Source: JARYGU01 sp033795365
GTDB lineage: Bacteria; Pseudomonadota; Alphaproteobacteria; Rhizobiales; Rhizobiaceae
Assembly: GCA_033795365.1 (NCBI GenBank)
Contig: JARYGU010000005.1
Location: 1 to 64,000 of the forward strand
Reading direction: 5' to 3'
DNA length: 64,000 nt
This document shows, in pieces, positions 29,138 through 37,618 of this stretch. The notes beneath the pieces were generated by a model. The model was not told the DNA's origin and searched no databases. It was given only the letters and a program-made list of their open reading frames with translations. The position numbers were made by a program, and so were the translations under genes. Numbering within the stretch: the first letter of the stretch is position 1; the number at the start of each line of letters is the position of its first letter.

Positions 29138-30115
29138 TTACTGCCTGAACAGCTGGAGGATGTTTTCGGAATTGGCGTTGGCGATCGACAGGGACTGGAT
29201 GCCGAGCTGCTGCTGCGTCTGCAGCGCCTTGAGCCTAGTCGATTCCTCGTTCATGTCGGCATCGACCAGCCGGCCGACGCCCTTGTCGATCACGTCGATC
29301 AGGGTGGAGACGAAATTCTCCTGCATCTCGATACGCTGCGTGATGGCGCCGAGGGTTGAGGCGGAATTCGTGAGCTCGCTCAGTAGCTTGTCGACCACCC
29401 GCATCATGTCCTCGATCTCCTCGGAAGTCGTATCCACGGTCAAGGCCACCTGCTTGGCATCCGTGGGCGTCGTGCCGGTGCCGGCGTCGATCAGGTAGTA
29501 ATCGCGGGCGGGGTCGGCGGCGTCCGCATCCGGATCGAGCGCGGTTGCGTTGACGGCCTTGGTGAGAATGCCTTCGGCCGGATCCGACGTATCGATCAGG
29601 ACGGAGTTCTTCGTATCGAAATTGAGCGTGGCGACGGACACGGTCCCGTCGGCGCTGCGCACGAAGGACGCCACCACGGACTTGATGCCGAGCGGGTCGG
29701 GCGAGGAATTGTAGAGCCAGTTCTCGCCGGAAAAGGAAGCGGATTGTGCGGAAGAGGCGAGCTGGTTCTTCAGCTCCGTCAGCTCGTCGTTGATCTTCGC
29801 CTTGTCGACGCCGGGCTCCAGGGCGGCGATAAGCTTCGCCTTCACCTCGGTCAGCACTTCCACCACATTGTTGAGAGCGGTGTAGGCGGTGTCCACCTTC
29901 GCGGCGCCGAGGCCCAGCGCATCCTGCACCGTCGAAAGCGCGCGATTGTCGGAGCGCATGGTCGTGGCGATCGACCAGTATGCGGCGTTGTCGGCCGCGG
30001 TTTCGACGCGCATGCCGGACGAGACGCGGCGTTGCGTCTGCTCCATGTTGGCGTCGATCATGCGCAGTGTCTGCAGCGCCGCAAGGGCGGCGCCGTTCGT
30101 CAGTATGCTGGTCAT
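29138..30115 (-). CDS. flaC: flagellin FlaC
   Basis: A 325-residue flagellin. The conserved N-terminal D0/D1 part (MTSILTNGAALAALQTLRMI) and C-terminal part (LQTQQQLGIQSLSIANANSE to LFRQ) match the other three, but the surface-exposed middle is about 70-90 residues shorter and differs in sequence, lacking the E-H-T-V segment shared by FlaB and FlaD. It is last of the four tandem flagellin genes, like flaC of S. meliloti, where secondary flagellins co-assemble with FlaA. No signal peptide; exported through the flagellum. Confidence 0.9.
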   Translation of the reverse strand: MTSILTNGAALAALQTLRMIDANMEQTQRRVSSGMRVETAADNAAYWSIATTMRSDNRALSTVQDALGLGAAKVDTAYTALNNVVEVLTEVKAKLIAALEPGVDKAKINDELTELKNQLASSAQSASFSGENWLYNSSPDPLGIKSVVASFVRSADGTVSVATLNFDTKNSVLIDTSDPAEGILTKAVNATALDPDADAADPARDYYLIDAGTGTTPTDAKQVALTVDTTSEEIEDMMRVVDKLLSELTNSASTLGAITQRIEMQENFVSTLIDVIDKGVGRLVDADMNEESTRLKALQTQQQLGIQSLSIANANSENILQLFRQ

Positions 30116-30224
30116 TGGCTGTCGCCTCAGATCATGGGTATCGGGAGATCCGGCGCTTCACCGGCAACGACGAGGAGCATCATGCGCCATCCGCGGCATC
30201 TTCACCGGGGACGGTCTGTCGTTC

Positions 30225-30241
30225 ATTAACAAATCGTTAAT
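30225..30241. promoter_or_regulatory. GTTAAC-type element upstream of flaC
   Basis: ATTAACAAATCGTTAAT; its complement ATTAACGATTTGTTAAT matches 14 of 17 bases of the element at 52037-52053. It lies 110 bp upstream of the flaC start. A role as a binding site for a motility regulator is inferred. Confidence 0.45.
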
Positions 30242-30341
30242 ATGACAGTACCAAGGACGCTCTTTCATTTGCAAGCCGTTAATTGACGAGCCTGGAGGAA
30301 ATCCGCCCCGGCGGCAGGTTTCGCGCAAGCCAGAACGCAGA

Positions 30342-30371
30342 AAGCCGCGCGTTCGAATGAACGCGCGGCTT
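30342..30371 (-). terminator. flaD transcription terminator
   Basis: A perfect 12-bp stem (AAGCCGCGCGTT/AACGCGCGGCTT) with a 6-base loop, followed on the minus strand by TTCTG. It lies 62 bp after the flaD stop and would end flaD transcription before the flaC promoter. Confidence 0.85.
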
Positions 30372-30433
30372 CTTTTCCGGATATTCTGTGCCTGCCAGAG
30401 CGGGACGAAACCGCCCCTAGCCGGGGGCGCCGC

Positions 30434-31648
30434 TTACTGGCGGAAGAGCGACAGGATATTCTCGGAGCTGGTATTGGCGATGGACAGCGACTGGATGGCG
30501 AGCTGCTGCTGGGTCTGCAGTGCGCGAAGCCTCGTCGACTCCTCGTTCATGTCCGCATCGACCAGGCGGCCGATGCCGCTGTCGATCGAGTCGGTGAGCT
30601 TGGAGATGAAGTCCTCCTGCATGCCGATGCGCATGGAGATCGAGCCGAGCGATGCGGTGGCGCTGATGAGCGTTTCGAGCGCGAGGTCGACCGCCTTGAC
30701 CTGAACCGCAAGATCGCTGGCGGAGATGTTTTCGATGTTGATGGTGTCGACCGAATAAAGCGGGACCTGCGTCGTTCCCGCCGGGATCGGCGTCGTATCG
30801 ACGGCCCATGAATCGGCAACGATATCGCCCGCAGCCGTCGTCGTGGCAGCCAGTTCCTGACCGGGGGCGGATGCGGTGTCGACCGCTCTCACCCACGCAC
30901 CGGCGACCTGCACATAGCTCGTTCCGCCGGCGCCGCCGACGAGGGCATAATTGCCCTGGAAGACCGCATCCTGGGCGATGAGATCGTCGACGGTGTATGC
31001 GAGCACGGTATGTTCGGAAATCGTGCCGTTGGTATTGATGTTCAACGTGATGGAAGCGGGCGTCACGTCGAACTTGCGGTCAAGAATGCCGAGATTGCCG
31101 GCCGCGTTGGTGTCGTAGAGCACGGTCGAACCGTCGAGAACGTAGTTGATCTTCCTGACGGTGACGACGCCGCTGGCGTCGCGGACGAAGGACCCGACCA
31201 CACTCTTGGTGACGGACTGGGTCGGCTCGGACGTCAGGTCCGCCTGGAGCCAGTTTTCGCCGGAGAAGGATGCGGACGAGGAAATCGACCGCAATTGCTC
31301 CTGAAGCTGGGCGATCTCTTCCTGGATCTTTTTCTTGTCGACGCCGTCTTCCGATGCGGCGACGAGCTTCGCCTTGATTTCCTTCACCACTTCGACGACC
31401 GATTCCATCGCCGCATAGGCGGTGTCGACTTTCGCGGCGCCGAGGCCGAGGGCGTCCTGGACGGCGGAAAGCGCCATATTGTCGGAGCGCATGGTGGTCG
31501 CGATCGACCAATAGGCGGCGTTGTCGGAAGCGGTGCCGACGCGCAGGCCGGTTGAAACGCGGCTCTGCGTCTCTTCCATGCTCTGATCGATGGAACGCAG
31601 GGTCTGGAGAGCGGCCATGGCCGCCGTGTTGGTCAAAATGCTCGTCAT
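30434..31648 (-). CDS. flaD: flagellin FlaD
   Basis: A 404-residue flagellin, starting MTSILTNTAAMAALQTLRSI at 31648; upstream in-frame codons to 31699 are not conserved. The ends are almost the same as in FlaB, including ASDNAAYWSIATTMRSDNMA and the C-terminal LAIQSLSIANTSSENILSLF. The variable centre differs (for example VQVAGAWVRAVDTASAPGQE). It is third in the flaA-flaB-flaD-flaC array and has its own leader and terminator, so is probably a single-gene transcript. Confidence 0.92.
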   Translation of the reverse strand: MTSILTNTAAMAALQTLRSIDQSMEETQSRVSTGLRVGTASDNAAYWSIATTMRSDNMALSAVQDALGLGAAKVDTAYAAMESVVEVVKEIKAKLVAASEDGVDKKKIQEEIAQLQEQLRSISSSASFSGENWLQADLTSEPTQSVTKSVVGSFVRDASGVVTVRKINYVLDGSTVLYDTNAAGNLGILDRKFDVTPASITLNINTNGTISEHTVLAYTVDDLIAQDAVFQGNYALVGGAGGTSYVQVAGAWVRAVDTASAPGQELAATTTAAGDIVADSWAVDTTPIPAGTTQVPLYSVDTINIENISASDLAVQVKAVDLALETLISATASLGSISMRIGMQEDFISKLTDSIDSGIGRLVDADMNEESTRLRALQTQQQLAIQSLSIANTSSENILSLFRQ

Positions 31649-31729
31649 GGAATTTCTTGCCCCTTGATTGGCTAGTTTGAAAGGGACATTCCGGTTCAAC
31701 CCGGATAACGACGGCTCGGCGTGATGCCT

Positions 31730-31797
31730 GTTAACCTCTTTTTCGTCTTGGTTAACCCATCGTTTCGATGAGCCCAGTTAAGGCAGGAATGGTTAAC
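31730..31797. promoter_or_regulatory. GTTAAC repeat module upstream of flaD
   Basis: Three GTTAAC hexamers start at 31730, 31751 and 31792, and a fourth near-copy (GTTAAA) at 31802. Between the second and third lies CGTTTCGATGAG, also present between the GTTAAC copies upstream of flaB at the same 41-bp spacing. The module lies 82-150 bp upstream of the flaD start and is a candidate site for an activator of flagellin genes. Confidence 0.5.
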
Positions 31798-31865
31798 AAA
31801 GGTTAAATTCCATTCACGAAAGTTAATGAAAAACGAAGAATTTTCGCGAGACCCGGAAACGGAAA

Positions 31866-31889
31866 AACCGCGCTCCGGAGAGCGCGGTT
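31866..31889 (-). terminator. flaB transcription terminator
   Basis: A 10-bp stem (AACCGCGCTC/GAGCGCGGTT) with a CGGA loop, followed on the minus strand by TTT, 31 bp past the flaB stop. It is a standard intrinsic terminator. Confidence 0.88.
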
Positions 31890-31920
31890 CGCGATTGTCG
31901 AAGATGTGTTGCCGCTTCGA

Positions 31921-33165
31921 TTAACGGAAGAGCGAGAGAATGCTTTCCGAAGAGGAGTTGGCGATCGACAGCGACTGGATCGCGAGCTGCTGCTGGGTCT
32001 GCAGCGCACGAAGACGCGTGGATTCCTCGTTCATCTCCGCATCGACCAGGCGGCCTACGCCCGAGTCGATCGAGTCGGTCAGCTTGGTGATGAAGTCTTC
32101 CTGCAGGCCGATGCGCATGGAGATCGAACCGAGGTCCGCTGCGGCGCTGGTCATGTCGCCGAGGGCCTTATCGACGGCCTTCATCATCTCATTGATCTGC
32201 TGAGTTGAAGTAAGGGTGAGAAGATTGATTGTATCGACGGAGAATGGAGCAGGCTGTTCATCAGGCACATTGCCCGTATCGACCACCCAAATCGCGCCGC
32301 CCGGTACGGCAACATCCGGCGTGAGGGGATCACCATCGTCGTCAACCATTGCGGTCGAGGTCGCAGCGACTTCCTGCCCGTAGCCCGGATCGCCAGCCGT
32401 TGCACCCTGCGGTATCGCGGCAACCCAGCTGCCGTTCACCTTGACATAGTCTCCGGCAAGGCCACCGGCGGCGACATTGGCATAGTTGCCTTCGAAGGCC
32501 GCACCGCCAGCGATCAGGTCGTCTACCGAGAAGGTCCTTACGGTGTGTTCCGCAGTGGTACCGTTGGTATTGATGTTCAGCGTAATGCCGTCCTGCGAAA
32601 CGGTGTAGATCTTGTCGAGAATACCGGTGTCGCCGGCGGTATCGAAAAGAACGCTGGTGTTGTCCAGTATGTAGTTGATCTTCTGGACCGAAACGACGCC
32701 GCTGGCGTCACGGACGAACGAGCCGACGACATCCTTGGTGACAGCGGTCGTGATATCGGCCTGCAGCCAGTTTTCACCCGAGAAGGATGCTGCTTCCGCA
32801 ATGCTGCGAAGCTGAGCCTGGAGCTGCGTAATTTCTTCCTGGACCTTGTTCTTGTCGACGCCGTCTTCGGTTGCGGCAACAAGCTTGTTCTTGATTTCCT
32901 TGACGACTTCGATCGCCGATTCCATACCGGCATAGGCGGTGTCGACCTTTGCGGCGCCGAGGCCGAGGGCGTCCTGGACGGCGGAGAGCGCCATGTTGTC
33001 GGAGCGCATGGTCGTTGCGATGGACCAGTAGGCGGCGTTGTCGGAAGCGGTGCCGACGCGCAGGCCGGAGGAAACGCGGCTCTGCGTCTCTTCCATGCTC
33101 TGGCCGATGCCGCGCAGGGTCTGGAGCGCAGACATAGCTGCGGTGTTCGTGAGAATGCTGGTCAT
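31921..33165 (-). CDS. flaB: flagellin FlaB
   Basis: A 414-residue flagellin, the longest of the four. It starts MTSILTNTAAMSALQTLRGI and ends LAIQSLSIANSSSESILSLF. The ends match FlaD almost perfectly, suggesting gene duplication with continuing conversion; the centre carries an extra acidic insert (ATSTAMVDDDGDPLTPDVAV). Second in the array; the start has the GTTAAC module 100-141 bp upstream. Exported by the flagellar apparatus and built into the filament. Confidence 0.92.
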   Translation of the reverse strand: MTSILTNTAAMSALQTLRGIGQSMEETQSRVSSGLRVGTASDNAAYWSIATTMRSDNMALSAVQDALGLGAAKVDTAYAGMESAIEVVKEIKNKLVAATEDGVDKNKVQEEITQLQAQLRSIAEAASFSGENWLQADITTAVTKDVVGSFVRDASGVVSVQKINYILDNTSVLFDTAGDTGILDKIYTVSQDGITLNINTNGTTAEHTVRTFSVDDLIAGGAAFEGNYANVAAGGLAGDYVKVNGSWVAAIPQGATAGDPGYGQEVAATSTAMVDDDGDPLTPDVAVPGGAIWVVDTGNVPDEQPAPFSVDTINLLTLTSTQQINEMMKAVDKALGDMTSAAADLGSISMRIGLQEDFITKLTDSIDSGVGRLVDAEMNEESTRLRALQTQQQLAIQSLSIANSSSESILSLFR

Positions 33166-33243
33166 GATAGTTCTGCCCCTTGAATGGCTGATTAAAGAAG
33201 GGACATTCCGGTCTCACCGGTAACGGCGCACAGCATCATGCTT

Positions 33244-33311
33244 GCTAACCTGTTAATATTTAAGGTTAACTCGCCGTTTCGATGAGGCTAGGTAACCGCA
33301 ACATGGTTAAC
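33244..33311. promoter_or_regulatory. GTTAAC repeat module upstream of flaB
   Basis: GCTAAC at 33244, GTTAAT at 33252, GTTAAC at 33265 and GTTAAC at 33306, the last two 41 bp apart with CGTTTCGATGAG between them, exactly as upstream of flaD. The last is followed 11 bp on by GCTAAA. The identity extends over about 47 bp, well above the surrounding intergenic sequence. Confidence 0.5.
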
Positions 33312-33411
33312 GAAGCGCTAAACGAAACGGGAAAACGATACATCCGCAGATTTTATTTTTCGCCCTACGCGTGTACGCGCGCGTGCCAGAGGAAGCTTAA
33401 AAAACAGTGAA

Positions 33412-33437
33412 AGCCGCACCCGTTTCCAGGTGCGGCT
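33412..33437 (-). terminator. flaA transcription terminator (distal)
   Basis: A 9-bp stem (AGCCGCACC/GGTGCGGCT) with an 8-base loop, followed on the minus strand by TTCACTG. It lies about 150 bp beyond the flaA stop and is probably the point where flaA transcription ends. Confidence 0.75.
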
Positions 33438-33544
33438 CATAAGAAGGTACGGTCCGGTCAGCCCCCTCGCCGTACATCTTTCATGCTCCACCTTCGAGGA
33501 GCGCGGGAAGGTCAGCCTCCATCCCGCACTTCTGTCGGATGCAA

Positions 33545-33573
33545 CGCTCGCAGCTTCAATGGAGCTGCGAGCG
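33545..33573 (-). terminator. hairpin directly after flaA
   Basis: An 11-bp perfect stem (CGCTCGCAGCT/AGCTGCGAGCG) with a 7-base loop, 12 bp after the flaA stop. No T-tract follows, so a role as an mRNA-stabilising 3' hairpin for the main flagellin is as likely as termination. Confidence 0.55.
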
Positions 33574-33585
33574 CCGTTCTGCCGA

Positions 33586-34770
33586 TTAACGGAAGAGCGA
33601 CAGGATGTTCTGCGAGTCGCTGTTGGCGATCGACAGAGCCTGGATCGCCAGCTGCTGCTGGGTCTGCAGGGCCCGCAGGCGGGTCGACTCTTCGTTCATG
33701 TCGGCATCGACCAGGCGGCCGATACCGTTTTCAAGCGAATCGCTGAGCTTGGCAGCGAAATCTTCCTGCAGGCCGATGCGCATGGAGATCGAACCGAGTT
33801 CGGCAGCAGCGCTAGTGAGCTCGGTCAGCGACTCGTCGACACCCTTCAGGAGGGTACCGATATCGCTTACGGCCATGTTGGAGATGTCGATATCGAGGAT
33901 GGAGCCGACGTCCTGCGGCGCGCCGGTGTTGGAGATGTCCACCTTCCAGTTGCCTTCGGCGATACCAAGGTCCGTATCTTCGGTCGTTACCGCAGCCAGT
34001 TCCTGAGTCTCGCTTCCGTCGTCCGCCGCCGCAACTACCTGAACCCAGTTACCTTCGATCTTTGCATAGCTGGTGCCGGTTGCGCTGTCGGCCCCTACAA
34101 GTGCGTAGTTCCCCTGGAATTTCGCGCCCTGTTCGACCAGGAAGTCGGTGGTATAGGATTGGACCTTCTGTTCGGTAACCGTGCCGCCGTCGTTGATCTT
34201 CAGCGTCACCGTGGAAGGAGCGACCGAACGATCCTTGTCGAGGATGCCGCTTGCGCCGTCGTCGCTGACAAGGGCCTTGACCGTGTAATCGATAGTCTTG
34301 ACCGATACGGAGCCGCTTTCGCGAACGAAGGAGCCGACGACGGACTTCGTTGCGCCGTTCGTGCCGTTCAGCCAGTTCTCGCCGGAGAAGGAAGCCGACT
34401 CGACGATGCCCTTGAGCTGTTCCTTGAGCTGGGTGATTTCGCCTTGGATCTTCGTCTTGTCAGCCGAGGATTCCTGAGCGGTGACCAGCTTGTTCTTGAT
34501 TTCCTTGACGACGTCGATCACCGATTCCATACCGGCGTAAGCGGTGTCGACCTTGGCTGCGCCGAGGCCGAGTGCGTCCTGGACCGAGGAAAGAGCCGCA
34601 TTGTCGGAGCGCATGGTGGTTGCGATCGACCAGTAAGCGGCGTTGTCGGAAGCCGAACCGACGCGAAGGCCGGAGGAGATGCGGGCCTGCGTGTCTTCCA
34701 TGTTGGAAGAGATGTTGCGCAAGGTCGAGAGTGCGGCCATTGCGTTGGTGTTGGTGAGAATGCTCGCCAT
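33586..34770 (-). CDS. flaA: principal flagellin FlaA
   Basis: A 394-residue flagellin, first of the four in the transcription direction. It starts MASILTNTNAMAALSTLRNI and ends LAIQALSIANSDSQNILSLF. Codon use is more biased than in the other flagellins, and it has the longest leader with two 3' hairpins; this fits FlaA of S. meliloti, the main filament protein that must be present with at least one secondary flagellin. The central part is a variable surface domain. Exported unprocessed through the hook. Confidence 0.93.
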   Translation of the reverse strand: MASILTNTNAMAALSTLRNISSNMEDTQARISSGLRVGSASDNAAYWSIATTMRSDNAALSSVQDALGLGAAKVDTAYAGMESVIDVVKEIKNKLVTAQESSADKTKIQGEITQLKEQLKGIVESASFSGENWLNGTNGATKSVVGSFVRESGSVSVKTIDYTVKALVSDDGASGILDKDRSVAPSTVTLKINDGGTVTEQKVQSYTTDFLVEQGAKFQGNYALVGADSATGTSYAKIEGNWVQVVAAADDGSETQELAAVTTEDTDLGIAEGNWKVDISNTGAPQDVGSILDIDISNMAVSDIGTLLKGVDESLTELTSAAAELGSISMRIGLQEDFAAKLSDSLENGIGRLVDADMNEESTRLRALQTQQQLAIQALSIANSDSQNILSLFR

Positions 34771-35095
34771 GATCGTTGTCCCTTGAACGAAATACTATTG
34801 GGGGACATACCGGACTTGAAAACCTACCGGTCACGACAGTCCGGCATCATGCCACTCGGCTCCGCCCGTCCATCGGAGGGATACCAAACCTGTCGTGTGA
34901 GGCGAAATTCGCAGGCAGTTCTTGCCAACTCTTTAATTGCCGCTCTTTGGCGGAAAGGGAGCGGGAACATGGTTAACCGCGTAAGAAAGCACGTGGTTAA
35001 CGAAGTATGCGCTGCTCGCCCGGCGCTTCGGCGCGACCGGCGGCGACGGCTTCCAATCGGGGGACAAATGTGCGCTTCGACCGACCGGCGTCACG
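34771..35095. promoter_or_regulatory. flaA promoter and leader region
   Basis: A 325-bp gap between fliP and flaA. Two GTTAAC hexamers start at 34972 and 34996, each preceded by CATG or CGTG, 202 and 226 bp upstream of the flaA ATG; a TTTAATT lies 40 bp closer to the gene. The distance is about twice that in flaB and flaD, implying a long leader, a possible target for FlbT. No gene is seen. Confidence 0.5.
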
Positions 35096-35839
35096 CTAGC
35101 CGGTGAAGGATCGCACCAGGCTTCCGACCAGCAGGTTCCAGCCGTCGATGAGGACGAAGAACAGGATCTTGAACGGCAGCGAGATCGACGTCGGCGGCAG
35201 CATCATCATGCCCATGGCCATGGTGATGGTGGCGACGATCAGGTCGATCACGAGGAACGGCAGGACGACGAGGAAGCCGATCTCGAAGCCGCGGCGGATC
35301 TCCGAGATCATGAAAGCCGGAATGATGACGCGCAGGTCGACACGATTGTCGACCACCACGGTCTGCCCCCGCTCTTCGGCAAGCGAGATGAAGAGCTGGA
35401 TGTCCTTGTCGCGGGTATTCGCGGTCATGAACTCGCGGAAAGGCTCGGCGATGCGCCGGGCCGCCTCGGTCTCGTCGATCTGGTTGGCGATCAGAGGCTC
35501 GACGCCGTTCTGCCATGCCCGGTCGAAGGTCGGCGCCATGACGTAGAAGGTCATGAACAGCGCGAGCGAGACGAGGATCATGTTCGACGGCGTGGTCGCA
35601 AGCCCCATGCCCGAGCGCAGGATCGCGAAGGCGATCACGAAACGGGGAAAGCTCGTCACCATGATCAGGATGCCGGGCGCCACGGACAGCACCGTGAGCA
35701 GGCCGAAGGTCCGGATGATCCAGGAAGCCACCGAGCCGTCGATGGGCGTGTTGAGCAGATCGCCCGGCGTCGTCTGCTGGGCGGCGGCAACACCGGTCAT
35801 CGCCATCATGGCGACGCAAGTCCATAAAAATCGAATCAT
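35096..35839 (-). CDS. fliP: flagellar export protein FliP
   Basis: A 247-residue export-gate protein with a cleavable signal peptide (MIRFLWTCVAMMAMTGVAAA), as known for FliP. Family motifs: SVAPGILIMVTSFPRFVIAF, then RSGMGLATTPSNMILVSLAL and the C-terminal MMLPPTSISLPFKILFFVL. It builds the FliPQR pore with products encoded at 14409-17649. It is the last gene of the flgB-fliP operon and overlaps fliL by 4 bp. Confidence 0.96.
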   Translation of the reverse strand: MIRFLWTCVAMMAMTGVAAAQQTTPGDLLNTPIDGSVASWIIRTFGLLTVLSVAPGILIMVTSFPRFVIAFAILRSGMGLATTPSNMILVSLALFMTFYVMAPTFDRAWQNGVEPLIANQIDETEAARRIAEPFREFMTANTRDKDIQLFISLAEERGQTVVVDNRVDLRVIIPAFMISEIRRGFEIGFLVVLPFLVIDLIVATITMAMGMMMLPPTSISLPFKILFFVLIDGWNLLVGSLVRSFTG

Positions 35840-36339
35840 TCGATCACGAAGGTGCGGAACATGATGTTGGTTACGCGCCCTTCCGATCTCAGGTCAACCC
35901 GCTCCCGAAGGTCATCCCTGAGATATTGAAAGCCGCGCGGCCCCTGGACCTGCTGAAGGGAGACTGTTCGCATATAGGCAAGGATATCCTGATGGATATC
36001 GGCCGCCAGGGCGGGGTCCGGCGCGCCCTTGAACGTCAGGGCGACCTCCATGCGCACGAGATTGTCCGAAGGATAGGCGAGATTGCTGGTGATCGGCTCG
36101 AGCGCGACGATGCCTTCGGCTTCCGCCGATGCCGCCGCGGTCGCGCCGCCCTCGTGCGAGGCGGCGGCGGCGCTTTCTGCCGCGGCCTGCTCCTTCGCCG
36201 GTTCGGCGGCCGGCGCCAGCATGTTGCCGACAAGCCAGCCGCCGCCGCTGGCAAGCACAGTGAGGCCGGCGACGATCGCGATCGTCACGACAAGGGGGGA
36301 CTTCTTCTTGCCGTCCTGAGCCTGGTCTTCGTCCGCCAT
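35836..36339 (-). CDS. fliL: basal-body stator-associated protein FliL
   Basis: A 167-residue protein with one membrane helix (residues about 15-38, PLVVTIAIVAGLTVLASGGG), an Ala/Glu-rich linker and a periplasmic FliL domain (NLVRMEVALTFKGAPD, then LRERVDLRSEGRVTNIMFRT). FliL rings surround stators and support torque under load. The ATG at 36339 (MADEDQAQDG) was chosen since the frame upstream runs into flgH without similarity. It lies 29 bp after flgH. Confidence 0.92.
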   Translation of the reverse strand: MADEDQAQDGKKKSPLVVTIAIVAGLTVLASGGGWLVGNMLAPAAEPAKEQAAAESAAAASHEGGATAAASAEAEGIVALEPITSNLAYPSDNLVRMEVALTFKGAPDPALAADIHQDILAYMRTVSLQQVQGPRGFQYLRDDLRERVDLRSEGRVTNIMFRTFVIE

Positions 36340-36368
36340 GGCGTTTTTGTTCCTGTCGGGAAAGAGTT

Positions 36369-37079
36369 TCAGATCGGCGAGAGCAGGTCGACGGCCTGCT
36401 GGCCCCATGGCGGCTGCTGCACTTCCGTCAGGCGGCCGCGGCCGCCATAGGAGATGCGGGCTTCCGCGATCCGCTCGTAGGATATCATGTTGTAGGCGTC
36501 GACGTCCCGCGGGCGCACGATGCCGGCGACGTTCAGGATGCGCAGTTCATGGTTGACGCGCACTTCCTGCGAGCCGCTGATGATGATGTTGCCGTTCTCC
36601 AGCACGCCGGTCACGACCGCGGCGACCAGAAGGTCAAGCCGCTCCGAGCGCTCGGTCGTGCCCTCGCCCTTCGTATCCGTCCTCGATCCATAGGTGAGAT
36701 CGCCGTCGGCATTGATCTCGCCGTTGTCGTTGCTCGCGCCGAGGCCGAAATTCATGCCGCTTGCATTGGTGCGCTTGCGGTCGGTCTTGTTGTCGAACGA
36801 CGCCCGGTCGTTGATGCGCATCTTGACGGTCAGGATATCGCCGACATTGATGGCGCGCGCGTCCTTGAAGAGTGCCGATTGCGAATCCCGCCAGGTCGAA
36901 TAACCGACTGCCGTGGCATGCGGCTGCTTCGGATAGAGCGCCATCTGCGGGGCCTGCGCATATTGCAGCCCGGTGCCGATGGGGCTCATAGCCGGCGCGC
37001 GGCCGATCTCCCGCAGTCCCTGGGTGGAGCAGCCGGAGAGCACGGCAACCGCGAAAAGGGCCGGAGCGATCTTCTTCAT
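36369..37079 (-). CDS. flgH: L-ring lipoprotein FlgH
   Basis: A 236-residue outer-membrane L-ring subunit. The lipobox is clear: MKKIAPALFAVAVLSGCSTQ, with Cys17 as the lipid-modified residue. Family motifs follow: INVGDILTVKMRINDRASFD, then VTGVLENGNIIISGSQEVRV and ILNVAGIVRPRDV. It overlaps motE by 4 bp (ATGA). Length normal. Confidence 0.96.
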   Translation of the reverse strand: MKKIAPALFAVAVLSGCSTQGLREIGRAPAMSPIGTGLQYAQAPQMALYPKQPHATAVGYSTWRDSQSALFKDARAINVGDILTVKMRINDRASFDNKTDRKRTNASGMNFGLGASNDNGEINADGDLTYGSRTDTKGEGTTERSERLDLLVAAVVTGVLENGNIIISGSQEVRVNHELRILNVAGIVRPRDVDAYNMISYERIAEARISYGGRGRLTEVQQPPWGQQAVDLLSPI

Positions 37080-37618
37080 GACGGGTCCTTTGACGTGTTC
37101 GGATCGCTGGCGCTGGCGATAATGCTCGTCAGCATGGCCGCCTTTTCAGCTTCCATCTCGTTGAGGATGAGGCTGGACTGGCGCGGGGCAAGCTTCATGA
37201 CGATCGCAGAGGCGATTTCCGGACGGATCAGCTGGAGCTGCGCTGCGGCGGCATCCGGCTTCATGTTCTTGTAGATCTCGACGAGACCGGCTTCGGCCGT
37301 CTTGAGGAAGTCGTTGCGGCGCTTCAGCCAGTCCTCGTATTCGGCGCGTCGCGTTTCCATCGTCCTGATGCGATCGTCGATGCCGGACTGGAGATCCTCC
37401 AGTTCCTTCTTCTGCAGGAGATAGCGCTGATCGCGCGCCGCATCCGCGATATTGGTGCAGAATTCGCGCACCTCGTCGGCCGAAGAGCTGCTGGTGACGA
37501 TCACCGGCCGATCCTGCGCGAAAGCGCCGGGTATTGCCGCCAGCGCAAAGCAGACAAGCGGCAGCGCGACCTTGGCGAGCGGCGAGCGGCTGCGGGGGAG
37601 GGATTTCTTCGCGATCAT
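37076..37618 (-). CDS. motE: MotC chaperone MotE
   Basis: A 180-residue secreted protein with a signal peptide (MIAKKSLPRSRSPLAKVALP then LVCFALAAIPGAFA) and a coiled-coil middle (about residues 60-115). The C-terminal half resembles MgtE_N/FliG-like helices (AAAAQLQLIRPEIASAIVMKL). In S. meliloti MotE is a periplasmic chaperone that folds and stabilises MotC. It lies between flgI and flgH with ATGA overlaps on both sides, far from motC itself. Confidence 0.88.
   Translation of the reverse strand: MIAKKSLPRSRSPLAKVALPLVCFALAAIPGAFAQDRPVIVTSSSSADEVREFCTNIADAARDQRYLLQKKELEDLQSGIDDRIRTMETRRAEYEDWLKRRNDFLKTAEAGLVEIYKNMKPDAAAAQLQLIRPEIASAIVMKLAPRQSSLILNEMEAEKAAMLTSIIASASDPNTSKDPS

Larger units (their letters stand above)
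30116..30433. promoter_or_regulatory. flaC leader and promoter region
   Basis: A 318-bp gap. It holds the flaD terminator (30342-30371), an AT-rich element at 30225-30241 flanked by CTGTC and GACAG (30216-30248), and a further GTTAAT at 30278, 42 bp from the previous GTTAAT. The leader to the ATG is at least 100 bases long. No gene is seen. Confidence 0.6.
33166..33585. promoter_or_regulatory. flaB promoter region and flaA 3' region
   Basis: A 420-bp gap without a gene. Next to flaB it holds the GTTAAC module (33244-33311). Beyond that lie a purine/pyrimidine-alternating GTGTACGCGCGCGTG (33371-33385), the flaA terminator (33412-33437) and a second strong hairpin directly behind flaA (33545-33573). 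Confidence 0.65.
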
